Program-made: the position numbers and the translations under genes | In this document: in pieces, positions 1 to 7,810 of the stretch | Numbering within the stretch: position 1 is the first letter of the stretch | Layout of the letters: each line of letters begins with the position of its first letter | Origin: Hymenobacter negativus | GTDB lineage: Bacteria > Bacteroidota > Bacteroidia > Cytophagales > Hymenobacteraceae | Direction: 5' to 3' | Length of the DNA stretch: 64,000 nucleotides | NCBI RefSeq assembly: GCF_017571495.1 | Contig: NZ_JAGETZ010000004.1 | Span: 496,001-560,000 of the forward strand | The notes under the pieces: model-generated | What the model was told of the DNA's origin: nothing | The model's input: the letters and a program-made list of their open reading frames with translations, nothing else | Databases searched by the model: none

Positions 1-2
1 GC

Positions 3-638
3 GAAAAAGGTCTGGCCGAAGCCAGCGTCATCGAAGCCAAGGCCGACGCCGACCAGAAGCGCGGCCTGGCCGAAGTGACCGTGAACGAGCAGCGCTTCGC
101 AGTGGAAGCCAAGGGCATCGAAGCCAAGGCCGACGCCATGAAAAAGCTGGACGGCGTGGGCAAAGACCACGAAGAATTCAAGTTGCGCCTCGACAAGGAA
201 AAATCGGTGGAGCTGGCTCAAATCAACATCCAGAAGGACATTGCTGGTGCCCAGGCCGGGGTTATCTCGGAAGCGCTGAAATCGGCCAAAATCGACATCG
301 TAGGCGGCGAAACCATGTTCTTCGACCAGATTATCGGCTCCATCACCAAAGGCAAGATGGTGGACCGCGCCGTGCACAACTCCGAAGTGCTGGGCACGGT
401 GAAAGACGCCTTCTTCGGCCACGATGGCGGCGGGGACTTCAAAACCAACCTGCGCCGCTTCGTAAACCAGTTCGGCCTGAGCAGCGATGACATGAAGAAC
501 CTGAGTGTATCGGCGCTACTGCTGCAAATGATGAACAAAGCCGGCGATGAGGCAACACGGAGCACCATTACGCAGCTGGCCAGCACAGCCAGCGCGCTGG
601 GCATTGGGGACAAGCCGGCGAAGACGTTGCAGCTGTAG
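3..638 (+). CDS. flotillin/SPFH-like protein, C-terminal part (5' end outside window)
   Basis: Open from the first bases of the window, so the N-terminus, where an SPFH/Band-7 domain would lie, is missing. The visible 211 residues start with Ala/Glu/Lys-rich heptad-like repeats (EAKADA, EAKGIEAKADA), the coiled-coil pattern of flotillins, followed by a globular tail with GGETMFFDQII and a helical end. Flotillins assemble at membranes as scaffolds. The gene runs toward the DUF3686/AAA+ ATPase at 1232, and from family knowledge flotillin-like genes often neighbour that ATPase, so a joint membrane-associated function is a reasonable inference. A palindromic repeat begins 2 bases after the stop. 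Family call fairly sure; function unknown. Confidence 0.75.
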   Translation, partial: EKGLAEASVIEAKADADQKRGLAEVTVNEQRFAVEAKGIEAKADAMKKLDGVGKDHEEFKLRLDKEKSVELAQINIQKDIAGAQAGVISEALKSAKIDIVGGETMFFDQIIGSITKGKMVDRAVHNSEVLGTVKDAFFGHDGGGDFKTNLRRFVNQFGLSSDDMKNLSVSALLLQMMNKAGDEATRSTITQLASTASALGIGDKPAKTLQL

Positions 639-640
639 AA

Positions 641-681
641 CCCCATCCCCCGGCCCCTTCCCCTCCGGGGGAAGGGGAGCC
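641..681. repeat. palindromic repeat family A, copy A1
   Basis: A 41-base GC-rich element with a CCCCTTCCCC / GGGGAAGGGG stem. Its reverse complement is identical over all 41 bases to copy A3 (1279-1319) and differs at one base from A2 (787-827). It lies just after the flotillin stop. A1 and A2 face each other across 105 bases. Confidence 0.9.
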
Positions 682-751
682 AAGGCGGCGCGGACGCCCG
701 GCTACATACACACGACATTGTTTGTTATTTCTTGGTTAACTGAGCTTTGTC

Positions 752-1245
752 ATGAAGGGTGACGAAAACGAAAAGAAGATTCGTCAGGCTCCCCTTCCCC
801 CAGAGGGGAAGGGGCCGGGGGATGGGGTCCACGGGGCCGAGGTCTACCCCTTCGGCATGTACACCACCGACGCCGAGCCTGGAAAACGTCGCTCAAAGCC
901 TACGCCCAGCACAACCGCAAAAACTCCACGCCCGCCGAAAACTATCTCTGGCAGGAGCTACGCGGCAATAAGCTGAACGCGCCCTTCCGCCGCCAACACG
1001 CCATTGAGTCCTTTATCGTTGATTTTGTCTGCCTCGCCGCGTGGCTAATCATCGAAGTCGACGGCAGCATTCACGGCGACGAAAGCCAGGCCGAATACGA
1101 CGGCGGCCGCACCCACGAATTACAGGAATATGGCTTCCTGGTCCTCCGCTTCACCAACGAGGAGGTTCTGCACAACACACCCAAAGTGTTAAAGACAATT
1201 GCCGAGCATTTGGCTGTCCTCTACCCTAACCATGAGCCCAAATAA
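752..1245 (+). pseudogene. DUF559 (VSR-like) endonuclease-domain gene, apparently frameshifted near 892
   Basis: The frame ending at the stop at 1245 encodes a clear DUF559 domain of the PD-(D/E)XK/VSR-like nuclease group: TPAENYLWQELR, then FRRQHAIESFIVDFVC, then IIEVDGSIH, ending with GFLVLRFTNEEV. That frame is open back to about 763 but has no usable start codon. The frame beginning at ATG 752 reads through repeat A2 (QAPLPPEGKGPGDGV) and carries a typical start region (MYTTDAEP, ATG 857) that would join the domain if one base were restored near 892. It is therefore a one-base deletion or a sequencing error. The end overlaps the start of the next gene by 14 bases. It is flanked by same-orientation repeats A2 and A3. 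Confidence 0.7.
787..827. repeat. palindromic repeat family A, copy A2
   Basis: A 41-base element in the same orientation as A3 (1279-1319) and inverted relative to A1, with one base different from A3. It is translated as PLPPEGKGPGDGV if the DUF559 gene starts at 752. A2 and A3 form direct repeats 492 bases apart, with the DUF559 domain between them. Confidence 0.9.
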
Positions 1246-4200
1246 CTCAACAGCTACAGACAACAACGCTAACCATCAGGCTCCCCTTCCCCCGGAGGGG
1301 AAGGGGCCGGGGGATGGGGTACAGCTCGAAGGCGGCACCTACGAAATCCTGCGCAACCGCCTGCACAAGAGTGGCGTTGACCTCAAAACCCGTCTTGATA
1401 AGCTGAACGCCGAGCGGAAAACCGTGTTCGGCGCAATTGATACCAAGCTGATTGGGACCGGGCGCATTACCACCGAGCACAATTGTGTGCCGTGGGATAT
1501 GGTGCCTGTGGGCGACAAATTTCTCTTCGGTTTCAACGTCGTGCTCGGCCTGAAAACAGAGGTGGAATTATCCGATGTTTTTGGGGCCTACCACTACGCG
1601 AATCACGAGTTTCATCCGCTGCCGCTGGACCTGATTAATAACGCGCAATTTGCCGGGGAATTCCGCGACTTGTATCGGTATTACAAGAATACGCAATTTG
1701 TGAAATTTGCGGTACTTGGCAACCACCTATTTATGGTGTTCCGGGTGGGCAAAAGCGTAAACGATATCAAGACGTTTAAGTGGCTTTTGCAGAACGATAC
1801 GCTGACCTACATCGACAACCGCAGCGACCACGAGTACGTGTATCCGCCGCAGCACGAATTCACCTGGAAGCGCACCACGCGCGACATGCAGCGGGCCGGC
1901 AAACACCCGCATATCAGCATTGAGGACCGGGTTTTTGTCGAAACCATCCACGGCGACCTCACCATTAAAGTAGAGGACAACACCGCCACCGGACGCGGAA
2001 TCTACGCCGAGCCGGTGGCCGACAAGGACCAGACGCTCGACGATTCGGAGATTTATTACGCCATTGTCGGCAATTTAATTCTGCTGAAAATCCGGCCGTA
2101 CCAAGAGTCGGAATACCGGTATTTTATTTACAATTCCAAGCAGAAAACAGCGCAGCGCCTGGACGCGCTGGCCGATGCCTGCGTGCTGCTGCCCGACGGC
2201 CAGGGCCTGATATTTTCGCACGGCTTTTACCTGCAAACTGGCGAGGGAAAGCTGTTCGAAAACGGCCTGCGCGACATGCTGTTTGAGAAGCGAATTGCGT
2301 CGCCGAACGGGGAAGATTTCCTGTATGTTTTTTATAACAAGGAGAGCGGCGCGTATTTATTATTCTCCTATAACATCATCGCGCAGCGGGTCGAAAATCC
2401 GATTAATTGCCACGGCTACGCGCTGTTTGAGAATGGTGAACTGTGCTATTTCCGCGCCGACGAGGAGCCGAAGAAGCACCACAACGTCCAGATTTGGCAG
2501 ACGCCCTACGTGGCCCCCGATTTTGAGCTGCCGGTAACGTCCAACTCCTACCTCTACAAGCTGGGCAACAAGGAAATAGTGCGGGCCATGGCCGAAACCC
2601 AGGAAGTGCTGACGCTGCTGAACAAAGACGACAGCTACGCCGGCCTCTACCTCGACCTGATTCGCCTCACCACTACCCTTACCGACACCTACCACTGGCT
2701 GCGCGAGCCGGCGGCTCAGGCCCTGGCCGAGCCATTGCGCGACATCCAGCAGGCTGCCAATGCGGCGGTGGAGGAGTTCGATAAGGTGCTAAGCATCCGC
2801 AAGAGTACGGACGCCGAAACCCAGCGCGTGCTGGCCAAAGCCGACGAACTGGCCAGCCGCATCAAGCGTACCACGGCTACTGAGGTAAACGAGTTTGTGC
2901 AGCTGCTGGCAGAGCTGCGCACGGTACGCGGCAAAGTGATTTCCCTCAAAGAGTTGCGCTACGTGGAGCTGCCCACCGTGGAAAAAGCCGCCGCCGACTT
3001 GGAGCAAACCAGCAAGGACGTGGCCGCTCAAACGGTAGAATTTTTACTGAAACCCGACGCGCTAAAGTCATACACGGTGCGCGTGCAGGCCATTGCCGAA
3101 GCCATTGAGAAGGTGCAGAAGGTAGCCGAAGCCAACGAGCAGGAAAAGCTGGCCAACGGGGTATCCGGGGAGTTGGAATTGCTGATTGAAGTGGTGAGCA
3201 ACCTGCCGATGCCCGACCCCACGCAGACCACGCGCATCATCGATAATATTTCCACGATTTACGCCAGCTTCAACCAGATTCGGGCGGCGCTGAAGCGGCG
3301 GCGGCAGGCCCTGGCCGGCACCGAAGCCCAGGCCGAATTCACGGCCCAAATCAAGCTGCTCGACCAAGCCCTGGTAAACTACCTGGACCTGTGCGACTCG
3401 CCGGCCAAGTGCGACGAGTACAGCACCAAGCTGCTGGTGCAGCTAGAAGAGCTGGAAGGTAAGTTTCCAGAATTCGACCAGTTCCTGACGCAGCTGGCGG
3501 GCAAGCGGGAAGAGGTTTCGGAGGCATTTGAGTCGCGCAAGGTGGGGCTGGTGGAGGCCCGCAACCAGCGTGCCACGGCCCTGCTGCAGTCGGCAGAGCG
3601 CATTTTGAAAGCGGTGCAAAACCGCCTGGGACGCTTCGAAACGGTGGCCGATATCAACGGCTATTTCGCCGCCGATTTGATGGTGGAAAAGGTACGCCAG
3701 ACCGTGCAGGACCTGCTCAACCTCGGCGACCCGGTGAAAGCCGACGACATCCAGAGCCGCCTCAAGACGGTGAAGGAGGACGCCGTGCGCCAGCTCAAGG
3801 ACCGCGCCGAGCTATTTACCGACGGTGGGCAGGCCCTGAAATTTGGTCCCTACGCCTTCACCGTCAATACCCAGCCGCTGGACCTGACGGTGGTGCTGCG
3901 CGACGGCGACCTGCACTACCACCTCACGGGCACCAACTTCTTCCAGAAAATAACCGAGCCTGCCTTCCTGGCCGCCCGCGCCGTGTGGGACCAAACGGTG
4001 GTATCCGAAAACGCCGACGTGTACCGCGCCGAGTACCTGGCCTGGCTGATTCTGCAAGCTGCCCAGCGCCCCACCCCGGGCCAGGATGGCGCGCACGCCG
4101 TGCAGTCATTAGCCCAACTCTCGCACCTCACCGTGGCCGAACTGACTACCTACGTGCAGGAATTTATGGCCCCGCGCTACGCTGAGGGCTACCTCAAGGG

Positions 4201-6268
4201 CGTGCACGACCACGACGCCGCCCTGCTGCTCGAAGCGCTGGTGCGCCTCACCCGCACCGCCGGTTTGCTGCGTTACCCGGCCAATGCCCGCGCCGCCGCC
4301 GCGCTCTACTGGCAGCGCTTCACGGGCCGCAAGAAGAAGGCCGCCTGGCAGCACCAGCTACAGGGCATCGGCGTGCTCCTCCAGGTATTCCCCGACTCGC
4401 GGGAGTTTGAGGCGCTGAAGGCCGAACTACAGCTGGCCGTGGAAGAATTTGCCACTGGTACTGGCCTGTTCACCATCCCGGAAGTAGCCGAGGCCGGCGA
4501 TTATTTATTCCAGGAATTAACCCGCAGCGAAACCTTCGTCATCTCTCCCGAAGCCGCCGAGCTATACCAATCCTTCCAGCAAGCCCTGAAGGAGCGCAAC
4601 GCCACGGCCCAATACGAAACCTCCATAGCCACGCTGGCCGACCAGCCCGCCGCGCAATTCCAGTTGGTACGGCAGTGGCTGAGCGCATTCGCACAGCACC
4701 TGGTTCACCCCAGCCCCGGCCCTCTTGGGGAGGGGAGCCCGACGAACTCAGACGTCAGTGCTACCGTGGCTCCCCTTCCCCTGGAGGGGAAGGGGGATGG
4801 GATGAACGAAGCAGCAACCCTCCTGATGACGGCCACCTTCGACGCGGCCCGCATCATCCGCACGCCCTTGCGCGAGATGCTGACGGGTCTGCAAGGCTCC
4901 CACGCCCGCATTCACGAGCGAAACTACCTGCTGAACTTCCCCGAATACCGCCGCCGGCTGCACCATTACACCCACACGGTAGTGCCGCTGTTTGAGTCGT
5001 TCGGAACGCTGAAGAAGGAACTGGTGGCCCGCTTTGCGGAGGAACTGCGACTGGCCGAATTCCGGCCCCGCGTGCTCTCGTCGTTTGTGCGAAACAAGCT
5101 GATTGACGAAGTGTACCTGCCGCTCATCGGCGCCAACCTGGCCAAGCAAATTGGCACGGCGGGAGCCGACAAGCGCACCGACCTCATGGGCCTGCTGCTG
5201 CTGGTGTCGCCGCCCGGCTACGGCAAAACCACGCTCATGGAATACGTGGCCAACCGCCTGGGCTTGATTTTCATGAAAATCAACGGGCCGGCCATCGGCC
5301 ACGCCGTGACCAGCGTGGACCCCGCGCAAGCACCCAACTCTGGCGCCCGCGAGGAGCTGCTGAAGCTCAATCTGGCTTTTGAGATGGGCGACAACGTGAT
5401 GATTTACCTCGACGACATTCAGCACTGCAACCCGGAGTTTTTGCAGAAATTCATTTCCCTCTGCGATGCCCAGCGCAAGATTGAGGGTGTGTACCAGGGC
5501 CGGGCGCGCACCTACGATTTTCGGGGGCGCAAGGTGGCCGTGGTGATGGCCGGCAACCCCTACACCGAATCGGGCGAGCAATTCCGCATCCCCGACATGC
5601 TGGCCAACCGGGCCGACATCTATAACCTCGGCGACATCATCGGCGACACCGCCAACACCTTCCTGCTCAGCTACGTGGAAAACTCACTGGTGGCAAATCC
5701 GGTGCTAAGTCGCCTCGCCGCCAAAAGCCAGGCCGACGTGTACCCGCTCATCAAGCTGGCCGAAACCGGCGACAGCGCGGGCCTCAGCTTTGAAGCCAAC
5801 CACTCGCCTGCGGAAATCAATGAGTATGTGGCCGTGCTGCAAAAGCTGCTGGGTATCCGCGACGTGGTGGCGCGCGTGAACGAGGAATACATCCGCTCGG
5901 CGGCCCAGGCCAATGAGTACCGCACCGAGCCGCCCTTCAAGCTGCAAGGCTCCTACCGCAACATGGCCAAGCTGGCCGAAAAAGTGCGCCCCGTGATGAA
6001 CGACGACGAAGTGCGAACCCTCCTGGCCACGCACTACGACAACGAAGCCCAAACCTTGACCAGCGGCACCGAGGCCAACCTGCTCAAGCTGCGCGAGTTG
6101 CTGGGCTGGCTCACGCCCGAAGAAAAAGCGCGCTGGGAGGCCATCAAGTCTACATTCGTGCGCAACCTCCGCACCAGCAGCGGCGGCCAGCTACACAGCG
6201 TGCTCACACAGCTGGAGAATATTTCGAGTGGCTTGGGCGGCATCCGGCAGGTGTTGGAGAAAGATTAA
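1232..6268 (+). CDS. giant DUF3686 / AAA+ ATPase (annotated in databases as 'DNA repair ATPase')
   Basis: A protein of 1678 residues. The N-terminal and central part matches the DUF3686 family (LEGGTYEILRNRL start, then beta-rich and long coiled-coil segments). The C-terminal third has an AAA+ module with Walker A PPGYGKTT (G1329, K1332) and Walker B VMIYLDDIQH, followed by a sensor-like AGNPY. The 'DNA repair' label is a database name; the true role is unknown. I chose ATG 1232 over 1199 because orthologues start shortly before LEGGTYE. Two in-frame insertions derive from family A repeats: residues about 16-29, and residues about 1159-1190 between the helical middle and the ATPase part. Its partner is probably the upstream flotillin. 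Identity good, mechanism unknown. Confidence 0.85.
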   Translation: MSPNNSTATDNNANHQAPLPPEGKGPGDGVQLEGGTYEILRNRLHKSGVDLKTRLDKLNAERKTVFGAIDTKLIGTGRITTEHNCVPWDMVPVGDKFLFGFNVVLGLKTEVELSDVFGAYHYANHEFHPLPLDLINNAQFAGEFRDLYRYYKNTQFVKFAVLGNHLFMVFRVGKSVNDIKTFKWLLQNDTLTYIDNRSDHEYVYPPQHEFTWKRTTRDMQRAGKHPHISIEDRVFVETIHGDLTIKVEDNTATGRGIYAEPVADKDQTLDDSEIYYAIVGNLILLKIRPYQESEYRYFIYNSKQKTAQRLDALADACVLLPDGQGLIFSHGFYLQTGEGKLFENGLRDMLFEKRIASPNGEDFLYVFYNKESGAYLLFSYNIIAQRVENPINCHGYALFENGELCYFRADEEPKKHHNVQIWQTPYVAPDFELPVTSNSYLYKLGNKEIVRAMAETQEVLTLLNKDDSYAGLYLDLIRLTTTLTDTYHWLREPAAQALAEPLRDIQQAANAAVEEFDKVLSIRKSTDAETQRVLAKADELASRIKRTTATEVNEFVQLLAELRTVRGKVISLKELRYVELPTVEKAAADLEQTSKDVAAQTVEFLLKPDALKSYTVRVQAIAEAIEKVQKVAEANEQEKLANGVSGELELLIEVVSNLPMPDPTQTTRIIDNISTIYASFNQIRAALKRRRQALAGTEAQAEFTAQIKLLDQALVNYLDLCDSPAKCDEYSTKLLVQLEELEGKFPEFDQFLTQLAGKREEVSEAFESRKVGLVEARNQRATALLQSAERILKAVQNRLGRFETVADINGYFAADLMVEKVRQTVQDLLNLGDPVKADDIQSRLKTVKEDAVRQLKDRAELFTDGGQALKFGPYAFTVNTQPLDLTVVLRDGDLHYHLTGTNFFQKITEPAFLAARAVWDQTVVSENADVYRAEYLAWLILQAAQRPTPGQDGAHAVQSLAQLSHLTVAELTTYVQEFMAPRYAEGYLKGVHDHDAALLLEALVRLTRTAGLLRYPANARAAAALYWQRFTGRKKKAAWQHQLQGIGVLLQVFPDSREFEALKAELQLAVEEFATGTGLFTIPEVAEAGDYLFQELTRSETFVISPEAAELYQSFQQALKERNATAQYETSIATLADQPAAQFQLVRQWLSAFAQHLVHPSPGPLGEGSPTNSDVSATVAPLPLEGKGDGMNEAATLLMTATFDAARIIRTPLREMLTGLQGSHARIHERNYLLNFPEYRRRLHHYTHTVVPLFESFGTLKKELVARFAEELRLAEFRPRVLSSFVRNKLIDEVYLPLIGANLAKQIGTAGADKRTDLMGLLLLVSPPGYGKTTLMEYVANRLGLIFMKINGPAIGHAVTSVDPAQAPNSGAREELLKLNLAFEMGDNVMIYLDDIQHCNPEFLQKFISLCDAQRKIEGVYQGRARTYDFRGRKVAVVMAGNPYTESGEQFRIPDMLANRADIYNLGDIIGDTANTFLLSYVENSLVANPVLSRLAAKSQADVYPLIKLAETGDSAGLSFEANHSPAEINEYVAVLQKLLGIRDVVARVNEEYIRSAAQANEYRTEPPFKLQGSYRNMAKLAEKVRPVMNDDEVRTLLATHYDNEAQTLTSGTEANLLKLRELLGWLTPEEKARWEAIKSTFVRNLRTSSGGQLHSVLTQLENISSGLGGIRQVLEKD
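1279..1319. repeat. palindromic repeat family A, copy A3, translated in frame
   Basis: Identical over 41 bases to the reverse complement of A1. It lies in the fifth line of the ATPase gene and is read as QAPLPPEGKGPGDGV, just before the conserved LEGGTYEIL start of the family, so it extends a disordered N-terminus without breaking the frame. Confidence 0.9.
4708..4801. repeat. inverted pair of family A repeats (A4 4708-4739, A5 4768-4801) inside a coding region
   Basis: A4 is in the A1 orientation (CCCCAGCCCCGGCCC, then GGGGAGGGGAGCC). A5 is in the opposite orientation (GGCTCCCCTTCCCC, then GGGGAAGGGGGATGGG). They lie 28 bases apart within the ATPase gene and are translated as roughly 31 low-complexity residues (PSPGPLGEG ... 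APLPLEGKGDG). The frame is kept on both sides, so the pair is a tolerated peptide insertion in a linker. Confidence 0.85.
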
Positions 6269-6591
6269 CCTAACCCCGGTTGCGCAGTAGCCGCATAGCG
6301 GCGACAGGCTTGTAAAGTTGAGTGTTCAAAAGTAAAAGCCGCGTAGCGGTGACAGAACCAACTAGGAATCTGTCACCGCTACGCGGCTGCTGCGCAATCT
6401 GACTTAACCAATGGCATCTGGTTTGGGATGGTAGGCTTTCTATTCTGGCGCGAGTTTAGCGCATCTTAACTCGCGCCAATTATCGGGCGAGGCTGTACCT
6501 CGCATTGGAACGACTCGCGTAGGCGCATCTTGCGCAGCTCTGGATGGATGCCAGAGCCGCACATTATAACGCACCCGAAACCTCGCTAACG
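6269..6591. repeat. convergent intergenic gap with inverted repeats (family C and a second hairpin)
   Basis: A perfect 20-base inverted repeat (6337-6356 with 6369-6388; stem GCCGCGTAGCGGTGACAG) lies between the converging ATPase and EI24 genes. A degenerate half copy (GCCGCATAGCGGCGACAGG) is at about 6290-6308. A second perfect 11-base inverted repeat (TGGCGCGAGTT / AACTCGCGCCA) is at 6446-6478. Neither has a clear T-run, so they look like REP-type elements rather than simple terminators. I see no gene here. Confidence 0.75.
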
Positions 6592-7413
6592 TCAGACAGC
6601 CAATCCCCGCGCTTTTGCTCGGAAACAGAAATGGCACATGCTGGACCCGATAATTGCCGGGGCCAGCAGACCTATGAAGGGAATGAGCAAAAGTCCGAAG
6701 TGCAGCAGGCCCATTAGCAGAATCCCCAAACGGTTCTCGCGGATGAGTTGCTTCTGCTCTTCGATGGTAGCAAGGTCTTCTAGGGCATCGCCGACCAAGG
6801 ATTTGGCGCTGTAGTAGCAGCCAATCAGCAGAATCAGGATGCCATTGACGACGGGAATGAACAGGCAGATTAAGACGAACAACAAGGCTTTGATGGTGTT
6901 GCCGGCTGCTCCCTGCAAGCCGGCGAGCCAGCTCGTTTCGATGCCCTGTTCCAGCTGCGGGTAGCGCGTTAACGTCCGTTTCTGCACATATTTCATCAGG
7001 AATACTTCGAGCAGGATTCTAACGGAAATCAGAATCAGGAAAATAAACGCCACCACGATAAAAGCATACGACAGGATGGTGAACCCAATCCCGGCCGCCG
7101 CTGCCGCAACCGGCGCAGCGGCCATGGCCGCCTGAGTAGCCGAACCAACGGCCAGCAGATGGGGAAAGAAGAGAAATATTCCCAAAGCCACAAATGCCGA
7201 CGCGACCTGAGCCAGCGCAACAATGGTGGCCCACTGCCAAAAGAATAGCGCGCCCCAAAACACAAAGCTTCCCACCCAAATGGCTACGGAATAAAAAATA
7301 ACTTTCGCGTTCAAGGAATCTTTGAGGGCGAGGCTAATGCACTTGAGCGCCTCAACGAGCGCGGGGAAAAAAGCGAAGGGGGTAGAACGAGGACGGACAG
7401 GAGCTTTTTCCAT
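6592..7413 (-). CDS. EI24/CysZ-like integral membrane protein
   Basis: 273 residues with about six hydrophobic segments. Features typical of the EI24 domain family (which includes the sulfate permease CysZ) are a long N-terminal cytoplasmic start followed by paired helices near residues 40-80, a charged amphipathic middle (KYVQKRTLTRYPQLEQ), and a C-terminal pair ending SSMCHFCFRAKARGL. Many Bacteroidota members have no tested substrate, so transport of sulfate is not claimed. It stands alone, convergent with the ATPase gene. Family moderately sure. Confidence 0.6.
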   Translation of the reverse strand: MEKAPVRPRSTPFAFFPALVEALKCISLALKDSLNAKVIFYSVAIWVGSFVFWGALFFWQWATIVALAQVASAFVALGIFLFFPHLLAVGSATQAAMAAAPVAAAAAGIGFTILSYAFIVVAFIFLILISVRILLEVFLMKYVQKRTLTRYPQLEQGIETSWLAGLQGAAGNTIKALLFVLICLFIPVVNGILILLIGCYYSAKSLVGDALEDLATIEEQKQLIRENRLGILLMGLLHFGLLLIPFIGLLAPAIIGSSMCHFCFRAKARGLAV

Positions 7414-7810
7414 TCGCTAGACTAATCAATTTAAGGGTGAGATACCTGGCGGCCAGTAAGCACACCAAAGCATCAGAATCCCCGGCCGAGGCAAAGCCGG
7501 GCAGCAGCCCCGCACAGGGCTGCCGGGCGCTAAGAAACGAATAGTTATCTGCCGATATACAGAAACTGCGCCGCTCGCCGACGCTGCTTGTGCGGACTGC
7601 TGCTTTGCGGCTGGGCGGTCCCGGTCCGACAGCAGCGCCGTCCGACCGGTTGAAGGGTGCACCGTTTGCTCGGCCGCAACGGCACCGTGCCACGACAACC
7701 GGACCGGCTGCCGCCGTTACGCTAATTATAACGGGCACATCAGGTAACTACAGAACAGTGCTCCTCGTTGGCAAACGCTTCTTTGCACCATTCACCATTT
7801 TTCCCGCCCC
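7414..7810. other. intergenic region, no gene recognised
   Basis: About 400 bases between the divergent EI24 and GH28 genes. Open frames exist on both strands, but they are rich in Arg/Pro/Gly without any family signature and look like GC-driven shadows. A short GC hairpin (CAGCCC ... GGGCTG) occurs at about 7501-7530. It presumably holds both promoters; no convincing TAnnTTTG box was seen. Confidence 0.5.

Noticed and set aside
547..762. Open frame across the end of the flotillin gene and repeat A1
   Set aside because: Shadow frame through a GC-rich palindrome; its peptide (SPGPFPSGGRG) only reflects the repeat.
4748..5581. 277-codon frame opposite the ATPase AAA+ domain
   Set aside because: It is the reverse of a conserved domain, with His/Gln/Arg-rich shadow composition and no family signature.
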